Assembly: GCF_014127285.1 (NCBI RefSeq)
Contig: NZ_CP059901.1
Coordinates: 3,844,001 to 3,908,000, forward strand
DNA from: Mumia sp. ZJ1417
GTDB lineage: Bacteria > Actinomycetota > Actinomycetes > Propionibacteriales > Nocardioidaceae
Direction of reading: 5' to 3'
DNA: 64,000 nt
Positions 15,940 to 24,034 of this stretch are shown here, one piece after another. Within the stretch, counting starts at the first letter, position 1. Each line of letters starts with the position of its first letter. The notes below the pieces were generated by a model, which did not search any database, had not been told where the DNA came from, and saw only the letters and a list, made by a program, of their open reading frames with translations. A program made the position numbers and the translations under genes.

Positions 15940-17424
15940 TCAGGTGACCCGCGCGTCGTCGACGCGGCCGCCGTGCTCGAGCCACCACCGCGCACCCGCG
16001 CGCATCTCGGCTGATCGGCGGCGATCTCGGGACAACCTCGCAAGGACGGGGTCCTGCTGCATCCCGGCGGCGAACAGCGCCGCGTGCGCGACACCTTGGT
16101 CAGCGTGGCCCAGCAGCGGCGCCACTCCCGCGACCGGCCCACCGGGCACGTGCGCGAGCGTCACCAAGGTCTGGCGCAGGTCGGCTCCGGACTCGTCGAG
16201 CCGCGTGATCAGCGCGTCGCGCTCGGCCTTGCCCACGACGTACGGGAGCACTCCCGGCGCTCCGTCGAAGCACCGGTTGGGATGCGTCTGCTCGATCAGC
16301 ACCTCGGCGAGCACCGGGGCGTACGGGCTGCGCGCGAGGAGCATCGCGGACTGGTGGCGTACGTCGTGGCTGGTGGCGCTGTAGGCGTCCTCGATGACCG
16401 CGCGCCCGACGGCGTCGACCTCGCGTCCCGTCACGGACTCGATGCGGGCGGTCGCTCCGCGGACCGCCGTCGCGAGCATCGTCGCGCGGCTCGTCGCCGA
16501 GCCGGCCACGCCGCGTGGACGCGTCGGGAAGAGCTGCGGGCGCAGCCTCCGCAACCGCTCGGCGGTCTGCGGAGGGAGGACGTCGAACAACGGCACGATG
16601 CGGACGAGGGCGTTCTCGTTAGACCCGTCGAACAGGATCTGCGCAAGCTGTGCCTCGAGCGCAGCCATCGATGACGGCGTGACCTCGTGCCGGGTGAGCT
16701 TGCGGTGCAGCCCCCACGTCGCGCCGAGCTGCAGCTGCGCCGACGGCTGACCGAGCAGGGAGATGAGCGTGTTGACGGCCTTCTCCGCCCGCACCTCGGC
16801 GATCAGGATGACGGGGATCAGCGTCGCCTGCGCGGTCGGGTCGATCACCTGGGCGCCGATCGTCTGCATCACCCGCCCCTGGTGGGTGGGCGACTCGATC
16901 AACCGCCGCAGCGCCTCGTAGCGGGTCACGAGCGCGAGGCCGTTGGCGCGCGACGCCTCGCTGACCAACCGGGCCACGAGCGGACCCGTCTCAGCGGCGA
17001 GGGTGTCGTCGACGGCGTGGCGTGCCGCGACGCAGCCCGCCCACTCGAACCAGTCGACACCCTCGACGACCGAGCCCTGCACCGTCGCGAACGCCTCGCT
17101 CAGGATCTCGTCGGACACCTCGGTCGTACGGGTCGGGGGCCGTGCACCCCAGGAGCGCGCCACGCCTTCGCACAGCGCCGCGAGGCCGGCCCGGGGCAGC
17201 CCGAGGATCTCCTCGTACGACCGCAGGACCGACTCGGGGACACGAAGCCTGCCGGACTCCCATCTCGAGATGCGAGAGGCGTCTGCGCGGTGGCCGTGGC
17301 GCGCGAGCACCTCGGCGTACGGCTGCAGCTTGCGGAGGTTCGTGTCGGCAGACATCAACCGCCATTGGCGCAGCAGCCAGCCGACGCGTTCGTACGCGCT
17401 GACGTCACGTGACTCACCTGTCAC
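15940..17424 (-). CDS. XRE-type HTH protein with long HEAT-like helical body
   Basis: This 494-residue protein has an N-terminal helix-turn-helix (about 10-75: VGWLLRQWRLMSADTNLRKL, then HRADASRISRWESGRLRVPE) of the XRE type. About 400 residues of alpha-helical repeats follow, with HEAT-like units such as ALVTRYEALRRLIESPTHQG, EVRAEKAVNTLISLLGQPS, ATSHDVRHQSAMLLARSPYA and VAPLLGHADQGVAHAALFA. The last reads like a HEAT/phycobilisome-lyase type repeat. The GTG at 17424 is chosen because AAGGGG lies about 7 bases upstream. I do not recognise a named family; a regulator with a protein-binding scaffold is inference. It stands downstream of the bkd operon on the same strand, 147 bases after bkdC. 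Confidence 0.6.
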   Translation of the reverse strand: MTGESRDVSAYERVGWLLRQWRLMSADTNLRKLQPYAEVLARHGHRADASRISRWESGRLRVPESVLRSYEEILGLPRAGLAALCEGVARSWGARPPTRTTEVSDEILSEAFATVQGSVVEGVDWFEWAGCVAARHAVDDTLAAETGPLVARLVSEASRANGLALVTRYEALRRLIESPTHQGRVMQTIGAQVIDPTAQATLIPVILIAEVRAEKAVNTLISLLGQPSAQLQLGATWGLHRKLTRHEVTPSSMAALEAQLAQILFDGSNENALVRIVPLFDVLPPQTAERLRRLRPQLFPTRPRGVAGSATSRATMLATAVRGATARIESVTGREVDAVGRAVIEDAYSATSHDVRHQSAMLLARSPYAPVLAEVLIEQTHPNRCFDGAPGVLPYVVGKAERDALITRLDESGADLRQTLVTLAHVPGGPVAGVAPLLGHADQGVAHAALFAAGMQQDPVLARLSRDRRRSAEMRAGARWWLEHGGRVDDARVT

Positions 17425-17571
17425 CGGATCACCCCTTCGCCCCCCGGCCCCGGTTGTCCTCAAGCAACGTAACGAGTGGAGGGCAGAGCGGAGAGGAAAA
17501 CGGCAGAAGTGGCGCATTCACGACATCCGTATGTCAGGTCCGCGCCGTCATCGACCCGCCATAGGGCGATG

Positions 17572-18906
17572 TCAGAGCGTCATGGCGCTCGCCGGGTCCT
17601 CCAGCAGGCGGCCGACGTCGGCGAGGAACCGCGATCCTTGTGCGCCGTCGACGACGCGGTGGTCGAACGAGACCGCCAGCGTCGTCACCCACCGGGGCAC
17701 GATCTCGTCGTCGACGATCCAGGGCCGGCGGTTGATCGCCCCGACAGCAAGGATCCCGGTCTGGCCCGGGACGAGGATCGGCGTCCCCGCATCCACGCCG
17801 AAGACCCCGACGTTGGTGATGCTGAACGTCCCGCCCGTCAACGCCTCGGGCTGCGTCTTGCCCTCGCGGGCGGTCCGGACCACGTCGCCGATCGCGGCCG
17901 CGAGGTCGGGCATCGTCAGCCGGTCCGCGTCACGGACCACCGGCACGAGGAGCCCCCGCGAAGTTGCCGTGGCGATGCCGAGGTGGACGTCGTGCTTGAG
18001 AACGATCTCCTGCGCGGCACCGTCGAAGGTCGCGTTCATCTCCGGCGTACGCCGAAGCGCGAGGCAGACGGCACGGATGACGAGCAGGAGCGGCGAGACC
18101 TTGGCCTCTGCGAGGTCGGGGTCGAGGCGCATCCGGTCGACGAGCTCCATCGACCGGGTGACGTCGGCCGTGAGCCACTCGGTGACGTGCGGAGCGGTGA
18201 ACGCCGAGGCCACCATCGCCTCCGCGGTGGCCTTGCGGACACCCTTGACCGGAATGCGGGTCTCGCGCTCGGCCGACGGTGGCGCAGCGGCGGGGGCGAG
18301 AGGGGCGGGGGCGAGAGGGGCGCTCGCTGGCGTCTCGGCTCCCTTCGCGTACGCCTCGAGATCCGCTCGCCGCACGATCCCGCCCTCGCCGGGCGGCACC
18401 TCGCGGAGGTCGATGCCGAGGTCCTTCGCGAGCTTGCGGACGGGCGGCTTGGCGAGCATCCGGAGCGGGAGGTCGTGGCCTCGATACGCGCCTCGCTCCT
18501 CGACGGCCGGACGGCGGCGGCGCCGTACGGACTGCCGCTCGCGCGGGCCGTACCCGACCAGCGTCGCCACGGGCGTGGGCTCCTCGGCCGACGGGGTCTC
18601 GACAGGCTCGACCGACGGAGTCTCGGCCGGCGGGGTCTCGACAGGCTCGACCGACGGAACGTCCGCGTCATCGGCGACCGCGAGGATCGGGGTCCCGACC
18701 GCGACGGTCTCCCCCTCAGGGACGAGCAGGGCGGTGACCGTGCCGGCGTACGGGGTCGGGAGCTCGACGACCGACTTCGCGGTCTCGATCTCGCAGACGA
18801 TGTCGTTGACCTTGACGGTGTCGCCGACGGCGACGTGCCAGGAGAGCATCTCGGCCTCGGTCAGTCCCTCGCCGGGGTCGGGCAGGTTGTACTCGTGGGT
18901 CGTCAC
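17572..18906 (-). CDS. bkdC: Branched-chain 2-oxoacid dehydrogenase E2 (dihydrolipoyl acyltransferase)
   Basis: This 444-residue E2 forms the core of the branched-chain 2-oxoacid dehydrogenase complex. One lipoyl domain occupies about 1-78, with the lipoylated Lys in CEIETAKSVVELP. A Pro/Glu linker follows, then an E3-binding domain at about 150-190 (PPVRKLAKDLGIDLREVPP), an Ala/Pro linker and a catalytic acyltransferase domain at about 215-444 with SFDHRVVDGAQGSRFL (the HxxxDG active site). The GTG start at 18906 lies 5 bases after bkdB. The first linker carries a 13-codon duplication made of two copies of a dispersed-repeat-like sequence. No E3 gene is adjacent. Confidence 0.92.
   Translation of the reverse strand: MTTHEYNLPDPGEGLTEAEMLSWHVAVGDTVKVNDIVCEIETAKSVVELPTPYAGTVTALLVPEGETVAVGTPILAVADDADVPSVEPVETPPAETPSVEPVETPSAEEPTPVATLVGYGPRERQSVRRRRRPAVEERGAYRGHDLPLRMLAKPPVRKLAKDLGIDLREVPPGEGGIVRRADLEAYAKGAETPASAPLAPAPLAPAAAPPSAERETRIPVKGVRKATAEAMVASAFTAPHVTEWLTADVTRSMELVDRMRLDPDLAEAKVSPLLLVIRAVCLALRRTPEMNATFDGAAQEIVLKHDVHLGIATATSRGLLVPVVRDADRLTMPDLAAAIGDVVRTAREGKTQPEALTGGTFSITNVGVFGVDAGTPILVPGQTGILAVGAINRRPWIVDDEIVPRWVTTLAVSFDHRVVDGAQGSRFLADVGRLLEDPASAMTL
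18593..18658. repeat. Two in-frame copies of a 27-bp repeat in the bkdC linker
   Basis: Identical 27-base blocks at 18593-18619 and 18632-18658, with the core GTCTCGACAGGCTCGACC, recur with a 39-base period. They encode two PSVEPVETP units in the E2 linker. The core resembles a TCGACAGGCTCGACC repeat that I recall as dispersed in intergenic DNA of many actinobacteria, here captured inside a gene. Confidence 0.75.
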
Positions 18907-18911
18907 GGGCC

Positions 18912-19898
18912 TCACCACGCCAGGCTTCGGTCGACGGCGTCGAGGACCTGGTCGAGGTCCGGCAGGTAGGACTCCTCGACGCGGCTCGGCGGGTACGGGA
19001 TGTCGTACGCGCCGACGCGCAGCACTGGCGCCTCGAGGGAGTAGAAGCACTCCTCGCTGATGCGGGCCGCGAGCTCGGCACCCATCCCGAGGTTGCGGTA
19101 CGCCTCGTGGACGACGACCACGCGTCCGGTCTTGCGCACGGACTCGTACACCGGCCCCATGTCGAGCGGCGAGAGCGTCCGCAGGTCGATGACCTCGAGG
19201 TCGAGCCCGTCGGCGATCCCCGCCTCCGCAGCACCCATCGCGACGGACACCGACGGCCCGTACGCGAGGACCGTCGCCGTGCTCCCGGCCCGGACGACGC
19301 GTGAGCTGAACAGCGGCGGCGGTGTCGCGTCGAGGTCGATCTCGGCCTTCGTCGAGTGGTAGAGCCGCTTGGGCTCCAGGAAGATCACCGGGTCCGGCGA
19401 GGCGACGGCCTGCTGGATCATCGCGTACGCGTCGCGCGGGTTGGAGCACGCGACGACCTTGAGGCCGGGCGTGTGCGCAAACTGCGCCTCGGGGCTCTCG
19501 GAGTGGTGCTCGACCGCCCCGATCCCGCCACCGAACGGGATGCGGACGACCAGCGGCATCGAGACGCGACCGCCGGAGCGGTAGCGGTACTTCGCGACCT
19601 GGCTGACGATCTGGTCGTACGCGGGATAGACGAAGCCGTCGAACTGGATCTCGACCACCGGCCGGTATCCGCGCAGGGCGAGGCCGACGGCCGTACCGAG
19701 GATCCCCGACTCCGCCAGAGGCGTGTCGATCACGCGATCCTCGCCGAAGTCCTTCTGGAGGCCGTCGGTGATGCGGAAGACGCCGCCGAGCTTGCCGATG
19801 TCCTCCCCCATCAGCACGACCTTGGAGTCGCGGTCCATCGCCGCACGCAGACCGGCGTTGAGCGCCTTGGCCATCGTCATCGTCACCGTGCGGCTCAT
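18912..19898 (-). CDS. bkdB: Branched-chain 2-oxoacid dehydrogenase E1 beta subunit
   Basis: This 328-residue subunit forms with BkdA the thiamine diphosphate E1 that decarboxylates branched-chain 2-oxoacids from Val, Leu and Ile. Conserved features include VVLMGEDIGKLGGVFRITDG, DTPLAESGILGTAVGLALRG, VEIQFDGFVYPAYDQI, RIPFGGGIGAVEHHSESPE and EVIDLRTLSPLD. The start overlaps the E1 alpha stop by four bases, and E2 follows after 5 bases, so the three subunits are made as one operon. Confidence 0.93.
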   Translation of the reverse strand: MSRTVTMTMAKALNAGLRAAMDRDSKVVLMGEDIGKLGGVFRITDGLQKDFGEDRVIDTPLAESGILGTAVGLALRGYRPVVEIQFDGFVYPAYDQIVSQVAKYRYRSGGRVSMPLVVRIPFGGGIGAVEHHSESPEAQFAHTPGLKVVACSNPRDAYAMIQQAVASPDPVIFLEPKRLYHSTKAEIDLDATPPPLFSSRVVRAGSTATVLAYGPSVSVAMGAAEAGIADGLDLEVIDLRTLSPLDMGPVYESVRKTGRVVVVHEAYRNLGMGAELAARISEECFYSLEAPVLRVGAYDIPYPPSRVEESYLPDLDQVLDAVDRSLAW

Positions 19899-21004
19899 CG
19901 CGCGACCTCCTCCTCCAGGCTCGCCGACCAGGACCGGAACTCCTCCTGCTCGGCGGCGATCTCCGAGGTCTGCTCTACGAAGACCTGGTCGAAGAGCGTC
20001 GTCGGATCCGGGTCCGGGAGCGCCCGCACCTCCGCGCGCAGCCTCTCGCCCAGGGCCTCCGCCTCGGCCTCGACGTCGGTGAAGAACTGCTCGTCGACGG
20101 CGTGGACCCGCCGCAGGTACGCCCGTACGCGCTCGAGCGGATCACGCAGCTTCCAGCGCTCGACCTCGTCGGAGTGGCGGTATCGGGTCGGGTCGTCGGT
20201 CGTGGTGTGCGCCCCCATGCGATAGGTGAAGGCCTCGATCAGGCTCGGCCCGCTCCCCTCGCGGGCTCGTTGCAGCGCCTCGGTCGTGACCGCGTGCACG
20301 GCGAGGACGTCGTTGCCGTCGACCCGCACACCGGGGAAGCCGAAGCCCGCCGCGCGCTGGTAGATCGGCACCCGCGTCTGGCGCGCCGTCGGCTCGGAGA
20401 TGGCCCACTGGTTGTTCTGGCAGAAGAAGACAACCGGCGCGTTGGTCACGGCCGCGTACACGAACGCTTCGTTGACGTCGCCCTGGCTGGTCGCACCGTC
20501 GCCGAAGTACGCGATCACCGCCGCGTCCCGCCCGTCCTCACCGGTCCCGACCGCGCCGTCGCGCTGCAGACCCATCGCGTAGCCGGTCGCGTGGAGCGTC
20601 TGCGCGCCGATGACGATCGCGTAGAGGCCGAAGTTGTGCTCGTCGGGGTCCCACGTCCCCTGGTCGGTGCCGCGGAAGAGCCGCAGCAGCGCGATCGGGT
20701 CCACGCCGCGGCACCAGGCGACACCGTGCTCTCGGTATGTCGGGAAGGCGTAGTCCTGGGCTGCCAGTGCACGACCCGAACCGATCTGCGCAGCCTCTTG
20801 GCCGAGGAGTGACGCCCAGATGCCGAGCTCTCCGTGGCGCTGGAGCGCTGTGGCCTCGGTGTCGATGCGGCGGGTGAGCACCAGGTCGCGGTAGAGGCCC
20901 GCGACGACCTCGTCATCGCCGTCGTACTGGTAGTCGGGGTGCTCGACCCGCTCGCCCTCAGGGGTGAGCAGCTGGACGAGCGGAGGGTCGACGGGGTCGG
21001 CCAT
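19895..21004 (-). CDS. bkdA: Branched-chain 2-oxoacid dehydrogenase E1 alpha subunit
   Basis: This 369-residue subunit has the thiamine diphosphate motif YFGDGATSQGDVNEAF ending in the N-N pair FFCQNNQWAISEP (the GDG-to-NN motif at about 170-205). The conserved loop YRMGAHTTTDDPTRYR carries the phosphorylation-site-type serine/threonine of the family, though kinase control is not expected in bacteria. It opens the bkdA-bkdB-bkdC operon. The 158-base upstream region contains a perfect CRP-type palindrome 98 bases before the start. Confidence 0.93.
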   Translation of the reverse strand: MADPVDPPLVQLLTPEGERVEHPDYQYDGDDEVVAGLYRDLVLTRRIDTEATALQRHGELGIWASLLGQEAAQIGSGRALAAQDYAFPTYREHGVAWCRGVDPIALLRLFRGTDQGTWDPDEHNFGLYAIVIGAQTLHATGYAMGLQRDGAVGTGEDGRDAAVIAYFGDGATSQGDVNEAFVYAAVTNAPVVFFCQNNQWAISEPTARQTRVPIYQRAAGFGFPGVRVDGNDVLAVHAVTTEALQRAREGSGPSLIEAFTYRMGAHTTTDDPTRYRHSDEVERWKLRDPLERVRAYLRRVHAVDEQFFTDVEAEAEALGERLRAEVRALPDPDPTTLFDQVFVEQTSEIAAEQEEFRSWSASLEEEVAR

Positions 21005-21101
21005 GCGGCACTCCTCGCGTTCGGCGGCCCGGGGTCACCGCGGCCGGCGGATGTGAGTCGTGGGGCGCCTACCTGTTGGTGTTTGGCGCGCACCCCACCG
21101 G

Positions 21102-21117
21102 TGTGAGCATGCTCACA
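21102..21117. promoter_or_regulatory. Perfect CRP-type binding site upstream of bkdA
   Basis: TGTGAGCATGCTCACA has exact TGTGA and TCACA half-sites around six bases. The symmetry continues outward for three more bases on each side, giving a 22-bp perfect palindrome at 21099-21120. CRP/GlxR-type regulators of actinobacteria use this consensus. The distance to bkdA allows activation or repression. Confidence 0.65.
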
Positions 21118-21162
21118 CCGTGCAGTCAGGCTAGCACTGGGGAGCGCCGCACGGCCCCGTCA

Positions 21163-22101
21163 TCAGGAGGTCTGGCTGGTCACCGTCACCCCGTTGTCGG
21201 AGGCGTCGCCGGTGGAGAACACGTAGTCGGCAGCCGCCGCGTCACCGAGCTGCGCCTTGAGGAACAGCGCCGCCCAGCGGGCAGACGTCGCGATGCTCGC
21301 CGCCTGCGAGATCGGCTGAGCGCTCGCATCGGGATCGGCGCCGGCAGGGTTCTGCGCGTTGGTGATGCCGTAGTGGTTGGCACCGGCGACGCGGACGATC
21401 TGCTTCGGTCCGTTCTCGAGCTTCGTGTACGAGGTCTCCGCGTCGGCCGGAAGCGCGACGCCGTCGACCGTGCCCTGGACGAGCTGGACCGGGATCTGGT
21501 TGTCCATGCTCGCGGAGTTGCCGAACAGCGGGGACTTGTTGTTGGTGCCGAACAGCGACGCCGCCTTCACCTCGCTGGGCAGCGAGTAGCCGAGCGTGGT
21601 GCAGAACGGGATGCCACAGCTCTCCTCAGCGACACCGAGCGCAGCGGCGCCCCCGAAGGAGTGACCGAGCAGCACGAGCGTGTCGGTGTCGATCTTGCCA
21701 GCGAGCGGCGAGGAAGAGTTCGCGTTCTCGTCGTCCATCCAGCCGATCGCCTCCGCGGGCATCTTCTGGGACGGGTAGTAGTCCTGGTCGAAGAAGACGA
21801 GGCGCTTGTGGTTCGGGACGACGACCACGAAGCCGTACGAGGCGACGGCACGTGCGTACGCCGCGTAGTGCATGCGGTGGACCTGAGCCCCCTGCATGAG
21901 CAGCGCGACCGGCAGCTCACCCTGCGCGTCGGACGGGTAGTAGACGTCGGCGCCGTCGTTCACCACCTGGCTCGAGTAGTGCGCGACGGTGGGCTCCGCA
22001 GAGGCTGGGGCCGGGGAGACGGCCAGGACGCTACCGGCAAGTGCGGCGGCAGCGGCGAGGCGGGCGGGACGGGCAAGGCGGGCGGGACGGGCAAGGCGCA
22101 T
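21163..22101 (-). CDS. Secreted alpha/beta hydrolase (chlorophyllase/lipase-like)
   Basis: This 312-residue protein has a signal peptide of about 35 residues ending SPAPASAEP. The mature alpha/beta hydrolase has its nucleophile elbow GHSFGGAAALGVAEE at about 160. Asp is expected in VQGTVDGVALP and His in VAGANHYGIT. A Cys pair (ESCGIPFCTTLG) probably forms a disulfide. VALLMQGAQVHRMHYAAYARAVASYGF fits the dienelactone hydrolase/chlorophyllase-like branch. The ATG at 22101 is chosen over 22113 because GGAGG lies 5 bases upstream of it. A tandem 18-base duplication lengthens the signal peptide, and a 15-bp palindrome sits just upstream of the start. Confidence 0.82.
   Translation of the reverse strand: MRLARPARLARPARLAAAAALAGSVLAVSPAPASAEPTVAHYSSQVVNDGADVYYPSDAQGELPVALLMQGAQVHRMHYAAYARAVASYGFVVVVPNHKRLVFFDQDYYPSQKMPAEAIGWMDDENANSSSPLAGKIDTDTLVLLGHSFGGAAALGVAEESCGIPFCTTLGYSLPSEVKAASLFGTNNKSPLFGNSASMDNQIPVQLVQGTVDGVALPADAETSYTKLENGPKQIVRVAGANHYGITNAQNPAGADPDASAQPISQAASIATSARWAALFLKAQLGDAAAADYVFSTGDASDNGVTVTSQTS
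22059..22094. repeat. 18-bp tandem duplication in a signal peptide
   Basis: Two perfect copies of GGCGGGCGGGACGGGCAA lie head to tail. On the minus strand they encode two LARPAR units in the basic n-region of the hydrolase signal peptide. Confidence 0.85.
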
Positions 22102-22117
22102 GTGACCCTCCATATGT

Positions 22118-22132
22118 TGGAACGGCGTTCCA
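22118..22132. promoter_or_regulatory. TetR-like operator palindrome
   Basis: TGGAACGGCGTTCCA is a perfect 7-1-7 inverted repeat 17 bases upstream of the secreted hydrolase start. AACG/CGTT-type dyads are common TetR-family sites. No tetR gene is adjacent, so the regulator would act from elsewhere. Confidence 0.5.
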
Positions 22133-22210
22133 TCGGTGTCGCGTACCCTTCCGCGCCCGACCGACGTCGGTCAAGAGGTATGGCCGAACAGTCCGGCGTA
22201 CGGTCATCTC

Positions 22211-23200
22211 ATGCCGTCCGCGTGGATCGCGCCGATGCTCGCGACCCTGTCGTCGCGGCGCTTCGACGACCCCGCCTGGGTGTTCGAGCGCAAGCTCGAC
22301 GGCGAGCGCCTGATGGCGGTCCGCGACGGCACCGACGTACGGCTGTGGACGCGCAACCGGCTCGACGTGAGCGCGAGCTATCCCGAGATCGTCGAGGCCC
22401 TGCGAACACTGGACGGCGCGAAGGACTGGGTCGTCGACGGTGAGCTGTGCGCGATGCGGGGCGACCAGACGAGCTTCGAGGACCTCCAGAAGCGGATGCA
22501 CGTCACCGATCCCCGCACGATCGCGAACGCGGGCGTCACGCTCGCATACTGGGCCTTCGACCTGCCACGTTTCGACGGCCACGACCTGTGCCCGCTCCCG
22601 CTGACCGCCCGCAAGGACGCCCTGCGTGACGCCTTCTCGTTCTCGGACACGATCCTGCTCAGCGAGCACGAGGATGAGCACGGGCTCGCGCTGTTCCACC
22701 ACGCCGAGGAGGCCGGATGGGAGGGCGTGATGGCCAAGCGCGCCGCGTCGTCGTACCAGCCCGGACGGCGCTCGGCGGACTGGCTCAAGTTCAAGGTCGT
22801 ACGGGGCCAGGAGCTCGTGGTCGGCGGCTGGACCGACCCGCAGGGATCGCGGTCGGGCCTCGGAGCCCTGCTGCTCGGCTACTACGACGGCGACGCGCTG
22901 CGGTACGCCGGCAAGGTCGGCACCGGCTTCGACGAGCGCACGCTCGCCCAGCTCGGCTCGTTGCTGGTGCCGCTGGCCACCGACACGAACCCGTTCGCAG
23001 AGTCGGCCGCCGAGATCCGCAAGGCCAGCCGTTCGAGCCCCTCGCAGACCCACTGGGTGGAGCCGCGGCTCGTCGTCGAGATCGGCTTCAGCGAGTGGAC
23101 GGGCGCGGGCCGACTGCGTCACCCCCGCTATCAGGGGCTGCGCGACGACAAGGACCCGCGCGAGGTCGTCCGCGAGGAGCCCCGCCCGATCGGTCCGTGA
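22211..23200 (+). CDS. ATP-dependent DNA ligase (LigC/LigD-ligase type)
   Basis: This 329-residue ligase has the nucleotidyltransferase motifs in order: motif I FERKLDGERLMAV (adenylated Lys at about 31), WTRNRLD, motif III VVDGELCAM, motif IIIa YWAFDLPRFDG, motif IV WEGVMAKRA and motif V DWLKFKVVRG. An OB-fold follows with GALLLGYYDGDALRYAGKVGTGF and a final EIGFSEWTGAGRLRHPRYQGLR. It seals nicks using ATP. It lacks the polymerase and nuclease domains of full LigD and has no ku gene nearby, so it resembles stand-alone LigC enzymes used in backup end-joining or repair. Confidence 0.9.
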   Translation: MPSAWIAPMLATLSSRRFDDPAWVFERKLDGERLMAVRDGTDVRLWTRNRLDVSASYPEIVEALRTLDGAKDWVVDGELCAMRGDQTSFEDLQKRMHVTDPRTIANAGVTLAYWAFDLPRFDGHDLCPLPLTARKDALRDAFSFSDTILLSEHEDEHGLALFHHAEEAGWEGVMAKRAASSYQPGRRSADWLKFKVVRGQELVVGGWTDPQGSRSGLGALLLGYYDGDALRYAGKVGTGFDERTLAQLGSLLVPLATDTNPFAESAAEIRKASRSSPSQTHWVEPRLVVEIGFSEWTGAGRLRHPRYQGLRDDKDPREVVREEPRPIGP

Positions 23201-23225
23201 CCGAGACCTTCGACCGGCGGCGCCG

Positions 23226-23846
23226 TCAGCGCGTGGCGGAGACCAGGGTGGACACCCCGAGCGTGGTAATGATGCCGGCCGTGCCGCGGTCGATCGCGCG
23301 CTGCACCCGCGGGCGCCGCAGCCACGTCAGCGCCCGCCCCGCGACGGTCGCGATCGCGGCGAAGTAGACGAACCCGACCGCAGCGAAGATCGTGCCGAGC
23401 ACCAGCGTCGCACCGAGCGAGGCCTCGTGGCCGGGCAGGAACTGCGGCACGACCGCGACGAAGAACAGGCCGACCTTCGGGTTGAGGACGTTCGAGATCA
23501 ACCCCGCCCGCATCGCGGCGCCGGCCTTGACCCCGTACGCGCCCTCGACGTCGCCGAGCCCCTGCCCACGGCGCAGCAGCGCCCGCAGACCGAGCCACAG
23601 CAGATACAGCCCGCCCGCGATCTTGACGACCCGGTACGCCCCGGCCGACTGCTCGAGCAGCGTCGCGAGACCTGCGGCGACGGCGAGCGCCCAGAGCAGG
23701 GAGCCGGTCGCCGAGCCGAGCGCGGCCGCCAGCCCTGTACGGGTGCCGCCGAGGCTGAAGCGCAGCACCAGGAACGTGTCGGGACCGGGCGTCAGCGCGA
23801 GGAGCACGCACAGGCCCGCGAAGCCGAGGAGAAGCGAGGGATCCAT
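23226..23846 (-). CDS. LysE/RhtB family amino-acid exporter
   Basis: This 206-residue membrane protein has six predicted helices. The signature LALTPGPDTFLVLRFSLGG lies at about 12-30, and GAAMRAGLISNVLNPKVGLFFVAVVPQF at about 115-140 is typical of LysE/RhtB exporters of amino acids or homoserine lactones. The start at 23846 has AGGA a few bases upstream and gives MDPSLLLGFAGL, the usual beginning. It is convergent with the ligase gene. The upstream region is markedly A+T-rich. Confidence 0.88.
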   Translation of the reverse strand: MDPSLLLGFAGLCVLLALTPGPDTFLVLRFSLGGTRTGLAAALGSATGSLLWALAVAAGLATLLEQSAGAYRVVKIAGGLYLLWLGLRALLRRGQGLGDVEGAYGVKAGAAMRAGLISNVLNPKVGLFFVAVVPQFLPGHEASLGATLVLGTIFAAVGFVYFAAIATVAGRALTWLRRPRVQRAIDRGTAGIITTLGVSTLVSATR

Positions 23847-24034
23847 TTTTTCCTGAGAAACAACAAAATAGGCAACCTGAAAAACAAGACAGTCCAGAGC
23901 ATAGCAACCTGCGATCGAGATGAGCGAATCAGTCGGCATTCTGCACCCCGCGTCACCGAACGGACTCCAGTTTGCTACCCCGATGCCACACCTGTGGGAG
24001 GCGACCAGCCCACCTGCCCGCCTACGCTCGTCCT
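23847..24034. promoter_or_regulatory. A+T-rich divergent promoter region (lysE-like / pfkA)
   Basis: The first hundred or so bases next to the exporter gene are unusually A/T-rich for this genome. The octamer GCAACCTG occurs twice, at 23872-23879 and 23904-23911, 32 bases apart (about three helical turns), which would suit a regulator bound on one face. No core promoter could be fixed with confidence. Confidence 0.4.

Noticed and set aside
22211-23200. ATP-dependent ligase as part of a phage or an NHEJ operon
   Set aside because: No ku, LigD polymerase or phage genes are adjacent; it appears as a solitary LigC-type gene.
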